Below, in pieces: positions 38,473 to 50,226 of a stretch of DNA of 64,000 bases (position 1 is its first letter; the number at the start of each line of letters is the position of its first letter). The stretch comes from Apostichopus japonicus. Lineage: Eukaryota; Echinodermata; Holothuroidea; Aspidochirotida; Stichopodidae. The position numbers and the translations under genes are program-made. A model generated the notes under the pieces. The model worked only from the letters and a program-made list of their open reading frames with translations. It was not told the DNA's origin and ran no database searches. The DNA lies in contig NC_092566.1 in the NCBI RefSeq assembly GCF_037975245.1, positions 498,001 through 562,000 on the forward strand. Direction: 5' to 3'.

Positions 38473-39213
38473 ATTGTCACCCGCATATCACTAGTTAGAA
38501 TACCGTTATAACCAAACATTCTCTATCATTGTCACCCTCATATCACTAGTTAGAATACCGTTATAACCAAACATTCTCTAGCATTGTCACTCTCATATCA
38601 CTAGTTAGAATACCGTTATAACCAAACATTCTCTAGCATTGTCACCCTCATATCACTAGTTAGAATACCGTTATAACCAAACATTCTCTAGCATTGTCAC
38701 CCTCATATCACCAGTTAGAATACCGTTATAACCAAACATTCTCTAGCATTGTCACCCTCATATCACTAGTTAGAATACCGTTATAACCAAACATTCTCTA
38801 GCATTGTCACCCTCATATCACTAGTTAGAATACCGTTATAACCAAACATTCTCTAGCATTGTCACCCTCATATCACTAGTTAGAATACCGTTATAACCAA
38901 GTTCGCGAGTTCGCGAGTTCGCGAGTTCCTGCTTGTTCCTCCTATAGTTCGCGAGTTCCTGCTTGCGGGAAGATCACATATACATACATACATACATACA
39001 TACATACATACATACTAGTTAGAATACCGTTATAACCAAACATTCTCTAGCATTGTCACCCTCATATCACTAGTAAGAATACCGTTATAACCAAATATTC
39101 TCTAGCATTGTCACCCTCATATCACTAGTAAGAATACCGTTATAACCAAACATTCTCTAGCATTGTCACCCTCATATCACTAGTTATAGAATACCGTTAT
39201 AACCAAACATTCT
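38473..39213. repeat. 55-bp minisatellite interrupted by a foreign 113-bp block
   Basis: The unit has CATTGTCACCCTCATATCAC, TAGTTAGAATACCGTTATAA and CCAAACATTCTCTAG. About eight copies run to 38900 and 3.6 more from 39014. Between them are AGTTCGCG octamers, a GTTCCTGCTTG doublet and a (CATA)n run. The block replaces about 31 bp of a unit rather than lying cleanly between two units. Confidence 0.95.
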
Positions 39214-42200
39214 CTTTGCTCTTCTCAAGTTCTCTGCTTTGTTTATTTACTTACGTTCATAGTTTTACTCAATTCAGACGGTTTGAATCTTTTGAAGTTA
39301 TTATGAATATTTTTTATCGTGAAATAACGCCTACGACCCCTTTCAGCCTCTTATGTAGTGTATATCCATTAATTTTGCTATCGGCGTTTTATACGTGTAG
39401 AAGAACTAAACGGAAGTCTGTTGAAAGTGACGCAATGAATTTTGGGTTCATGATATACACACTCCGTCTTGTGTGTGTGTGTTCGTTTATGTTTATGTCG
39501 GACAACGCTGTATACTGAGAGATAATGTACGAAAGTTGGAGAAGTCATCATATGCAGAAACATTAAAATATGACAGCAATCGTTATTGCAATGGGATGCA
39601 ATAGACAATTGTATTTACACAGCACACACAGTTTAATGATAATGGACTTCACGAACTCGCTTCCCGCGCAATTTAATCCGAAATCGACAAAGATATGCGT
39701 TGCATCTGCTAGCCGTGGATTTAAAGGTATATAGCGTAAACGTATAACAAAAGGGTTGGTAATAGCACCGTTGTGAAGGGGTATTTGACTTGCATTCAAA
39801 ATTTAACATAATTAAAATTGCTAAAGAGTTTTCTAGAGTTCATCATCCCAGTTTTTTCTAGGAAGGCATGGGGGGGGGGGAGGGGATAGAGGTAGGGTGG
39901 TGGCCATGGTTCAATTAATGTCCCACTCAGAGTGGCAGTGACATATCATATACTCTCTAAGTATCACTAAAAATGTTACATGGCAGCCATATGATAAAAC
40001 ACGTAAATAAACAGCCGAAATCTACATTTTGCTTTAATCTTCCCGAGTTACTTTCATCGTAATGAGTACCTAGGGAAGCAATTTTATAATCTTAATTGCG
40101 ACTAAAGATATTGAAGTGGATGTTGAATGACACTACGGAGAGGAAATTTGCATATTAACCTTCAAACTATTTGCATTGAACTTGTCATTTGAAAGAAAAG
40201 TTGCCTCGATCTTAAGAATATAAGTATACCACCTGGAGCAAAATCAGTTACGACGCCTGCATGCAGTTGAGGCCCAGAGCCAATCTGAGTGAATAGAATC
40301 CAAATGTACGTTAACGGTTTACGTAACACTACTAACAAGTCCAGCGGCTTCAGGGCCCCATGGCAGTTCATTATATATGACGAAGATTGCGTAAGAAGAA
40401 AACACTTCAATTATTCATAAATTGTATGTCAAAATTATAACTTTCTCTTTTTCTAAACGTCTCCGCATATATAGGATACGTTAATTGCCTGACACCTCGG
40501 TCGTCACAAAATAAATTTCAAAAAAAAAATTCATACACGCATCTGTATGAGAAGATGAAATGGATGGAGCTGTTTATTTTTGCTTCGTCAGTAGAATGTA
40601 TGGTATATAATTTAGGCCTACGTTATAATATCTCACACTATATAGCCATCCCACTCAGTATACCGCCAAAATGTAGTACAAATAAATATAATAAACTTTA
40701 AAGCATAGCCAATGCGGTTATTGTTTTAAATATTATTCTTGGAGAGTCATTGCGAGGCCCCTAACATTTGACAGTTGTTTGGATGAACGCATAGTTCAAG
40801 TCATTTACTTGACTTGAAAGTAGAAATATCCCCACAAAACAGATAAAATGCAAGAGAATATTGTCTTAATCACATAATTCTGTGATGATCACATCATTTG
40901 TGTTCAGTGGGGTCTTTGTATTGTTTTGTTTTGTTTTTCTTTTTTGATAAAATCTGTAAAGAAAAGCCAATGGTTGTTTCGTATATACCCGTGTCAGGGC
41001 AAATAGTTATACGATTATGAGGATACACCTATTCCATTCTGATTGGTTGATTGACGCTATGACGTAATTTTCAGGTATATATAATATCCACCGTGCTTGT
41101 AATCAAGTATCGATTAAATTCCAATTCTTTCTTACCCGGGTAAAAGTCATACGTGTTACTCTTCAGTTTACGGGATACGCAGTTTGAAAAAAAAAGTATT
41201 TATACAGAAAAAACATTTTCCCAACTTTTTCGATGTTTACTTTTGCCTACAGGCCTATAAAAGTGCACTGCATAAACATGGTAAGAATTATTCAATCACG
41301 AACAATAATTTGGAAGTCCTCACATATTAACAGACCATATGGGATCATGGTATAGTTTGTATAAGTTCTCTAATATGTATACCATCATCGTGATCCCGGT
41401 TACAGTTTCTCAATGTCAATGCACTGGGCTTAATTAAGAGTGGATCAAGTTGTTTGGGATTCGTGCCCAATCTCTGTCTTGGGTGACTTTTCTTAAAGGT
41501 ATACCTTTTTATCAACATGGAATATTGCTTTATAATACACGAATCAATGCTCACATATCATAATGTTTTTAATTACACTCAGATATATAGCCTGCACCAG
41601 GGGGCTGTTATACTTGATATATACATGGATAAATATGTGTCATGGATGTTTATTCTCTCTCAGCCTTTAATATAAGAAAAATTTATTTTCGAACACGAAA
41701 GCTAAATTCTGAAACATTAAGCACGCCTTTCGGGCGCTACACGCGCGTTATTAATTAAAGTTTTAATGTTAATTAATTATCGTTCACGCGTGGCACGCAC
41801 AGGAAAGGATCGTTATCCGTTCCCGCGCTAAACGTAGCCTATAAAGCTCAGAAAACGGAAATTAAGGTTCATTTGGTGGAAGTAATTGGTCGTTTTTAGA
41901 TACTGAAAGCTTCTCATCGCGTCAATGTTTTCCAACACTATTTTTGTGAGCAAATGTAGCTCACCACAATGTAGGGTCACGTGCTTTGCTTATCAAACGC
42001 AAGAAATTGTACAATGGGAAGGTTGTATTACGGCAGACTACACGCAATACATTGACAAACGTGCTCAGTTGCTTCACCAACACCTCTTCCTGGTTACATA
42101 TACGTTGCTTGCGAGTTTACGTCACCCATTAGCCTATAGTTATTGCACCATGTGTACTATAAAAACCAGCGTGGTATATACTATTGTGTATAACTAAAAA

Positions 42201-42414
42201 TTGTTATGACCAACACTGGTAAATATACCTTGTCTGACAATTAACAAGGAAAAATATTACATTAAACACACTTTAATTTAATTATATTATTTACTTTAAA
42301 CTATGTAAATAACTTTATTTTATTAAACAATATAAATTTTAACCAATTTAATTTGCAAATCGTGCTGCAAAACTGTGCAAGTCACCTGTAAAATGTGTAT
42401 GAATTATCTTAAAA
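39214..42414. other. Non-coding
   Basis: No gene recognised. The 100-codon frame at 39216-39518 has hydrophobic runs but no start context or family likeness. Confidence 0.5.
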
Positions 42415-42560
42415 ATAATGCCCCCCCCCCTCCCTTCCCTCCCGCTCCTGACTTGCAATCGCGCTCTGCAAAATTGTTTCAAGCTAGCCTGACTGAACCG
42501 CCGAAGTGTGCCAGTCATCAATCCCCCCACCCCACCCCACTTCAACTCCCCTTCCAACCC
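42415..42560. repeat. C-rich low-complexity region
   Basis: Long CCC and CCCT runs on the plus strand. The overlapping frames are low-complexity. Confidence 0.7.
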
Positions 42561-42773
42561 ACCAAACCCATTCAACAAAGATGATTCCAGAAACTACTGA
42601 AAATCATTCGAGCACGCCCCTCCCATAATGTTAACAACACGTTATACTTGCTCTCTGTAGATTCTCGACGTTTTTAAAACCTTTGCAGGAAATAGTATTG
42701 TGTGTCAGTTGCTGGCGCGAATATTTGCAAGTGATAACGTTCACACATTGTCAACTTCAAAGTAAGTTCACAA

Positions 42774-43090
42774 ACATGTAGTCTGTAACCTATATAAGTT
42801 TCGTAAGACGTATATATAATACGCCATGTAGTCTGTAACCTATATAAGTTTCGTAATTATAGATATAATATACAATGTAGTCTGTAACCTATATAAGTTT
42901 CGTAAGTAGATGTAATATACCATGTAGTCTGTAACCTATATAAGTTTCGTAATTATAGATCTAATCTGCCATGTAGTCTGTAACGTATATAAGTTTCGTA
43001 AGTATAGATCTAATCTGCCATGTAGTCTGTAACCTATATAAGTTTCGTAAGTATAGATCTAATCTGCCATGTATACTGTGTAACCTGTAT
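42774..43090. repeat. 49-62 bp minisatellite, about six to seven copies
   Basis: Units begin CATGTAGTCTGTAACCTATA and continue TAAGTTTCGTAA, followed by a variable AT-rich linker with TATAGAT.TAATCTGC. Confidence 0.9.
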
Positions 43091-43332
43091 AAATTTCGTA
43101 AGAACAATTAATGCGTCGCAAGGAACCTTGTAATAACGGGAATTATTAATACTTAAAAGGGAGGGGGGAATATATAGGGCATATCATATATGGATATGTG
43201 ATCTTTCAATTATGAATAAGGCTCATGTATAACATTTTTGTCATGGAATACATCCTTCTAGTGTAACGGCCCTCGGACGGGGTATACAAGATCAAAGTCG
43301 TACCCGCGATGGGTTTCACGGAATTCAGATAA

Positions 43333-43530
<198 letters not shown>

Positions 43531-43564
<34 letters not shown>
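43531..43564. repeat. (TA)n tract
   Basis: TA run on the other side of the SINE fragment. Confidence 0.95.
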
Positions 43565-44904
43565 GCTCTCTTACTTGAAAAGGTTATTTGAAACTGACTT
43601 AAAAGTTGGGTAGGTTGTTTCAAAAATACTAATTTTTCTAACATCTGAAGGTTTTATGACGTTTTCTTAACTTCAAAAGGAGTTATATGTACTGAAAAAT
43701 CAAATATAGGATACAACGACAGATAAACATACATAAATAAAAACATATATATTTAGAAAACTGCAAGAAGCTGTATCCTCTGCTCAAAGGTATCTATAAA
43801 CTGATTGAATGAATAACTAAAGAATGAACGAACGAACGAATTCATTCATTCATTAATTGATGAATGATTGAATTAATTAATTAATCCATTAATAAATCAT
43901 TTGAAAAAAATGAAAAAATAAATGCTTTGGTCTATTTTTCAGCCCCTCGTTCTTCCCTTCTTTCTGAAGATGAAGGAGATATGGCTAAGCGTGTATGATT
44001 TGGAACATTGAAACAATAAAAACATAAATTTAACCTGTACGTATGAATTCCGTGTTTAGCAAAAACAATTAGTATAATTTGATGACATCACTCGTTAAAT
44101 ATTCACGACAGACATGCGCACCACGCATGTGCTCGTTGCATCTCGAATTTTATTCGTTTCAATAGTTTTGTTTATTCGATGGGAAGTGTTCTGTCAGTCA
44201 CGTTCGCACGTGCAAGTAATTTTTGTCCGAACTGGTTTCGGAAGCTCATGATAACATATTAGTCAGTTGGCTTAGTCTCGGTGGAAGTACAAAGTGACGT
44301 TTGCAAGAGAATCGGAAGTTTTAGAGCTTCCCTTGGAATGTATGATTCTATATAAATAGGTCGACATACAGAAGATCTCTTATCCTAAACTGAAGGTCTA
44401 TGCCTAATGACCATGACTTATAAACAAATCCTGAACGGTAAATGCTGATTATATTACAACTGGATCACTATTCCATATGCAGTTTATCTCTCTGCGTGGA
44501 TAATATTTCTTTTCTCGGTGACGTCGGAATTTTTAATTTTGATATAAGTAGACTTCTTCCACAGATTCTTTCAACTCCCAAGTTTTGTTTCATGTCTACA
44601 GCCTGTGTGATATAGTGATGATAGAGAAGGGCTGAAATACATGTTTACAATCAACAAATCTATTAATTTGCAGTGGGAGAGGAGGTTGACATGTTCTTTC
44701 CGTGGCTTCATTGAAAGTTCGGAAAACGCCCTCTTCAAATAACCTTTTCTGTACTACGCCCTCAAACAGCCAAACAATAAGCTGAACATTGTGGTCTGAT
44801 TCCCGCCCTTTTCAAATCTTTGCCGGGGTCACTGGGTAACGTGTCTATATCAGTTGTGAAAATAATGCAATTAGAGAAGTCGGCCGTGTGATCCATACAT
44901 ATAT
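43565..44904. other. Non-coding
   Basis: Holds GAAC/ATTC/AATT simple repeats at about 43822-43895. No gene seen. Confidence 0.5.
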
Positions 44905-44992
44905 ATAGTGAAAAACTTCCAGCCTCCACCGGGATTCGAACCCGGGCCTCCCGCTTTATATGCGGACACCCTAACTACTAGGCTATGGACGC
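44905..44992 (-). mobile_element. tRNA-derived SINE head and start of tail
   Basis: Positions 44992 down to 44922 form a 71-nt tRNA-like cloverleaf. The acceptor arm GCGTCCA/TGGAGGC has 6 of 7 pairs, the anticodon stem TCCGC/GCGGG encloses loop ATATAAA, and the T arm CCGGG/CCCGG encloses TTCGAAT. A box (TAGCCTAGTAGTTAGG) and B box (GGTTCGAATCC) suit RNA polymerase III. The tail GGCTGGAAGTTTTTCAC then TATATA matches the fragment at 43451-43530, which argues for a SINE, not a tRNA gene. Confidence 0.75.
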
Positions 44993-45228
44993 TGATTGTA
45001 TATCCAGAGGTTCGAAACCGGTATAGAAGGTCGTAATTCCACTGTAGGCGCTTGTCACCTGTATAGTTCTGTTTTGGTGACGTATTTGCCTTGCTATAGA
45101 GATCAAACATAATGCTAACCAACTCGAAATCATTTGTGATTCCTAAAGCCGGATCTCGAAAGAGATACTTTAAACAGACTGCTGTTTATGAAATGGAGGT
45201 AAACGACAAAAGCAAATGAATATGTACA

Positions 45229-45256
45229 TAATTGAAATCATAATGAGTTGGAAAAT

Positions 45257-45330
<74 letters not shown>
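45229..45330 (-). repeat. SINE tail remnant plus (TA)n
   Basis: GAAATCATAATGAGTTGGAA at 45235-45254 matches the tail at 43453-43475 and is followed directly by (TA)n (45259-45329). Confidence 0.6.
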
Positions 45331-45331
<1 letters not shown>

Positions 45332-48153
45332 CTAACAGATAGAACTGTTCCATCTTACTACCACATACACCCCCATGCATGTACAACCCTACACCTACCT
45401 GTTATAGAATCACTCTTGTTGTCAATATTAATATGTTAAAAACATTATGATAAGAACCAAAACCTCTGTGTGATTTTCACCTCTGTGGTTGGTTAATAGA
45501 CGCAGCAATATTCTGCATACCTTAATATGACGAAAAAACATCTCCGTTTTTTATCGTGGTTTTGCATGTTCTTAAAAAACAAACTTGAACCCCAGATAAG
45601 TTATAAATCGATCTATGTTTTGATTGCTTAAGGAAATATTTACAAACCTTTAAAGCGCCACGGGCAATCACCTAGTTTATTCAAGGCTTAAATGAGCCTT
45701 GCACATGCGCAGTATTATATCAGCTGCTGCCTCTCAAAGCGACGATTCCATGTACCGTGCGATACGCACAACAGTATCACTTAATCCTACCTTCATGGCT
45801 GTCCAGGAAAAATCCCTTTCTTACTGTCACAAGTAAACCTAACCTACTTTCCATTTGGGTAACAAATCTTCCCTTGCGTGCCGTAACCTGACACATATTT
45901 TGCCCAGAAATCAATCAGAATGAGAATATATAGAGAAAAGATACAAGCAATTGCGTCCTGCTCTCGGGCTGCGACATTTACGTAAATCTCGTTTACAATT
46001 TTTTCGAGATTGTCTGAAATTCAGAGCCAAGTCAAGGATTTATCAACATAAATGACTGATTAAATCAGTCTGAAGAGAAACCCCTTCGCTGTATAAACTT
46101 TAAGATTATGCCTGATGAATAAAATACAGGTCAAAGTGAAAAGCGCTATCATTGAATTATATAAACTAGTTTCAACTCGATTGAAATTTCCCATCTTTCC
46201 CTGCAATAAAATAATGCAGATCCCCGATGATATAGAGAAAATATTGTTAAATATTTCTATTCTTCATACAGAAAGTTGATACGATGAACCGACGCACAAA
46301 CACCTTATTGATAGCGTGAATTGAGTTAATGCATTAGTTTAACACTATCTTGTATTCATAAAGCCACGATTGAATATGCGTATAGCGTGAATAGTCGTAT
46401 ACATGGGGGTGCAAGATCGTGTTATAGATTGCACGGTGATATTAAAAACAATCCTAATGGTCCAGATCTGATTTGCAAATAATTCATTTACAGTCAGAGT
46501 CTGAAATGAGCAAACGTTTTCATTTCACACAATATAACAGTGTGATATATGTTATAAACACAAACAAGCTTTGGTACGATTGCGTAGGATTTTACCTCAG
46601 TGAACTAGATTACTTTATGACCGCACTTAAAGTGTACAAGTATCAGGAATGGGGACGGGTACAAGGAAAGTAAATCTTTGCAAGAGCAAATCTGGCTTAA
46701 ATTATTCCTTCTTCTTACTGTTCTGCTGCTGTTCCAATGACGTCATATATATATATATTTATTTAATTTGTAATGTGATGATTATAGTAAGCAAACGCGT
46801 GTTGAATGTCTAAACCAACTCATAGCACTATATCCAAACGGCTGGACAGCTAGGCTATATGGGTAAATAAACTATCTATCTTGGGAATGTTTGTGTACCC
46901 ACTCTATGATTGATGCCAGGTACGAGTTTGCTTCTTGGTTCGTGGATTGACAATCCTCCAATGGGATGTAAATCGCAGCGTTAAAGAAGACGTCCATATC
47001 GCTTACACCAAATCGTCCTTTATTGTAAATAGCCTAAAACCATTTTCAACAAACATATATAGCCTTCTTCCAATTTTGTTGAAACCAGTTCGGCCATTTA
47101 AACCTGAAAGTGCTCGTTAGGGAATTGACTCTGCGTGTTAATCGACTTAGTCAAGTATACGATTTCTTCAAGTTAGAGTCGGTGACGTTGACTTTATAAT
47201 CATTGATTAAAACTCACGGGACGCGGTTACGTGTTCGTCTGTTTGAATTAACCGATTTTAGTGACATGACATTTGGTTAATTTCTTAATAGTTAACCGAA
47301 CTTCAAATCGACCGGCGATCTTGTTTTCTGCCTCTTAGCCTCTTTCCTTCAATCTTGGCGATGCGTGCTGGTTGTGTTCCTTATTTTATTTCATACAACA
47401 CGCTCAAATGGATTGAGCACGCACAAGCTCAAACGTTGTTTAGTAACCAAGACGGGCTCTATATGCTCAACTAATTAAAGGCTCTTTCTTTGAAAAAGAA
47501 GACTAAAAAGAGAACAAATGTTTTGTCCGCATGAGAAAGCTCGTATAGGTTTGTAGAATTGTTATTTAACAGGTTAATTCCCTTGACCTAACGATGCATT
47601 CAGATTGCGGCAGTTTCCATGGTTACGAGCATCTAGTTCAGATTTAAGATTAATGCCATTTAATTTCATAAAGCATCGATTGATGTCTTATTTTTTTCTG
47701 AAACGAATCACGATTTTACTTGAGATCCACGAATAATCTGCTACCACTCATACTGAGTATTAAGAACTTAATCTTATTTCTTTGCCTGTCTGTTGTATGC
47801 GTGTTTGTTTTGTTTTGTTCTGTTCTGTTTTTGTGTTGTTTGTTCTGTTATGTTTTGTTTGGTCGTTTTTGCTGTGCTGCTTGTTTTTATTTCATTTTAT
47901 TTGCATGCTGCTCCTATAATTATCATCTACTTCTTACTTGGAAGATCAACATCACTAGAAATCCAAGGAATCATGTAGGCTATCTTATATCGTTAAGTGT
48001 ATATCAGATTACAATGAGTTGAGCCCTTCTATAAAACGATTATAATCATATTAAATGTATTATAGAATCACATCTGTACGAGAACTACATGACTACATAT
48101 ATGCAGTGGTTACATACAGCCTATATATTGAGTGTCACAACAGAAATGAAGCT
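45331..48153. other. Non-coding
   Basis: A TTTTG/TTCTG-rich stretch at about 47805-47870 produces cysteine- and phenylalanine-rich frames. No gene recognised. Confidence 0.5.
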
Positions 48154-48159
48154 ATTACG
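48154..48159. repeat. Flanking duplication of the fold-back element, left (ATTACG)
   Basis: Repeated exactly at 50221-50226. Confidence 0.8.
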
Positions 48160-48238
48160 TACGGAAGCGTAGAAGGGACATTGCATTGACGAGTTACCAA
48201 CTTGACAAAACGACAATTATGTGCAAATTGACGAGTTG
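48160..48238 (+). repeat. Left terminal inverted repeat (79 bp)
   Basis: Pairs with 50142-50220, differing at position 12 (A/G) and position 62 (G/C). Similarity continues, with gaps, into the first hairpin unit. Confidence 0.92.
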
Positions 48239-50080
48239 CACACTTACTACCATCTCGACAAAATGACAAAATTCAGAAAATTGATGCATTGACGAGATAA
48301 CGGATCTCGTCAATGCATCAATGTTCTGCAAATTGACGAGTTGCACACTTACTACCATCTCGACAAAATGACAAAATTCAGAAAATTGATGCATTGACGA
48401 GATAACGGATCTCGTCAATGCAACAATTTTCTGCAAATTGACGAGTTGCACACTTACTACCATCTCGACAAGATGACAAAATTCAGAAAATTGACGTTTT
48501 GACGAGATAACGGATCTCGTCAATGCAACAATTTTCTGCAAATTGACGAGTTGCACACTTACTACCATCTCGACAAGATGACAAAATTCAGAAAATTGAC
48601 GAGTTGACGAGATAACGGATCTCGTCAATGCAACAATTTTCTGCAAATTGACGAGTTGCACACTTACTACCATCTCGACAAGATGACAAAATTCAGAAAA
48701 TTGACGAGTTGACGAGATATCGGATCTCGTCAATGCAACAATTTTCTGCAAATTGACGGTTGCACACTTACTACCATCTCGACAAAATGACAAAATTCAG
48801 AAAATTGATGCATTGACGAGATAACGGATCTCGTCAATGCAACAATTTTCTGCAAATTGACGAGTTGCACACTTACTACCATCTCGACAAGATGACAAAA
48901 TTCAGAAAATTGACGTTTTGACGAGATAACGGATCTCGTCAATGCAACAATTTTCTGCAAATTGACGAGTTGCACACTTACTACCATCTCGACAAGATGA
49001 CAAAATTCAGAAAATTGACGAGTTGACGAGATAACGGATCTCGTCAATGCAACAATTTTCTGCAAATTGACGAGTTGCACACTTACTACCATCTCGACAA
49101 GATGACAAAATTCAGAAAATTGACGAGTTGACGAGATATCGGATCTCGTCAATGCAACAATTTTCTGCAAATTGACGGTTGCACACTTACTACCATCTCG
49201 ACAAGATGACAAAATTCAGAAAATTGATGCATTGACGAGATAACGGATCTCGTCAATGCAACAATTTTCTGCAAATTGACGAGTTGCACACTTACTACCA
49301 TCTCGACAAGATGACAAAATTCAGAAAATTGACGTTTTGACGAGATAACGGATCTCGTCAATGCAACAATTTTCTGCAAATTGACGAGTTGCACACTTAC
49401 TACCATCTCGACAAGATGACAAAATTCAGAAAATTGACGAGTTGACGAGATAACGGATCTCGTCAATGCAACAATTTTCTGCAACTTGACGAGTTGCACA
49501 TTTACTACCATCTCGACAAGATGACAAAATTCAGAAAATTGACGAGTTGACGAGATATCGGATCTCGTCAATGCAACAATTTTCTGCAAATTGACGAGTT
49601 GCACACTTACTACCATCTCGACAAGATGACAAAATTCAGAAAATTGACGAGTTGACGAGATAACGGATCTCGTCAATGCAACAATTTTCTGCAACTTGAC
49701 GAGTTGCACATTTACTACCATCTCGACAAGATGACAAAATTCAGAAAATTGACGAGTTGACGAGATAACGGATCTCGTCAATGCAACAATTTTCTGCAAA
49801 TTGACGAGTTGCACACTTACTACCATCTCGACAAGATGACAAAATTCAGAAAATTGATGCATTGACGAGATAACGGATCTCGTCAATGCAACAATTTTCT
49901 GTAAATTGACGAGTTGCACACTTACTACCATCTTGACAAGATGACAAAATTCAGAAAATTGACGAGTTGACGAGATATCGGATCTCGTCAATGCAACAAT
50001 TTTCTGCAAATTGACGAGTTGCACACTTACTACGTATACCATCTCGACAAGATGACAAAATTCAGAAAATTGAAGCATTG
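48239..50080. repeat. 105-bp hairpin-bearing tandem array, about 17 units
   Basis: Each unit has a GTTGCACACTTACTACCATC segment and a hairpin. In the variants with GATGCATTGACGAGAT the two stem arms pair over about 25 bp around the loop AACGG. GACGAG or CTCGTC occurs about four times per unit. A four-unit higher-order repeat of 419 bp is visible: the one-base deletion GACGGTTGC recurs at 48755 and 49174. Confidence 0.93.
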
Positions 50081-50141
50081 ACGAGATCCGTTATCTCGTC
50101 AAAACGTCAATTTTCTGAATTTTGTCACGTTACCATCTCGT

Positions 50142-50220
50142 CAACTCGTCAATTTGCAGATAATTGTCGTTTTGTCAAGTTGGTAACTCGTCAATGCAAT
50201 GTCCCTTCCACGCTTCCGTA
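50142..50220 (-). repeat. Right terminal inverted repeat (79 bp)
   Basis: Reverse complement of 48160-48238 with two mismatches. Just inside it lies one array unit in inverted orientation (50082-50141), shown by the loop reading CCGTT instead of AACGG. Confidence 0.92.
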
Positions 50221-50226
50221 ATTACG
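50221..50226. repeat. Flanking duplication of the fold-back element, right (ATTACG)
   Basis: Exact partner of 48154-48159. Confidence 0.8.

Larger units (their letters stand above)
48160..50220. mobile_element. Fold-back (FB/TU-like) transposon, non-autonomous
   Basis: Termini TACGGAAGCG... are inverted over 79 bp (77 matches), and ATTACG is duplicated outside. The interior is about 17 head-to-tail 105-bp units followed by a single inverted unit next to the right terminus. Elements whose inverted arms hold tandem repeats are known as FB in Drosophila and TU in sea urchin; this one matches that architecture, but I claim no sequence homology. No transposase frame exists. Long minus-strand frames (199, 160 and 309 codons) arise because 105 is divisible by three. 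Confidence 0.88.

Noticed and set aside
44922-44992. A functional tRNA gene
   Set aside because: The same head and tail recur nearby as a SINE, and one acceptor pair is lost.
48239-50080. A CRISPR array
   Set aside because: The repeats are contiguous 105-bp units without unique spacers, there are no cas genes, and the context is eukaryotic.
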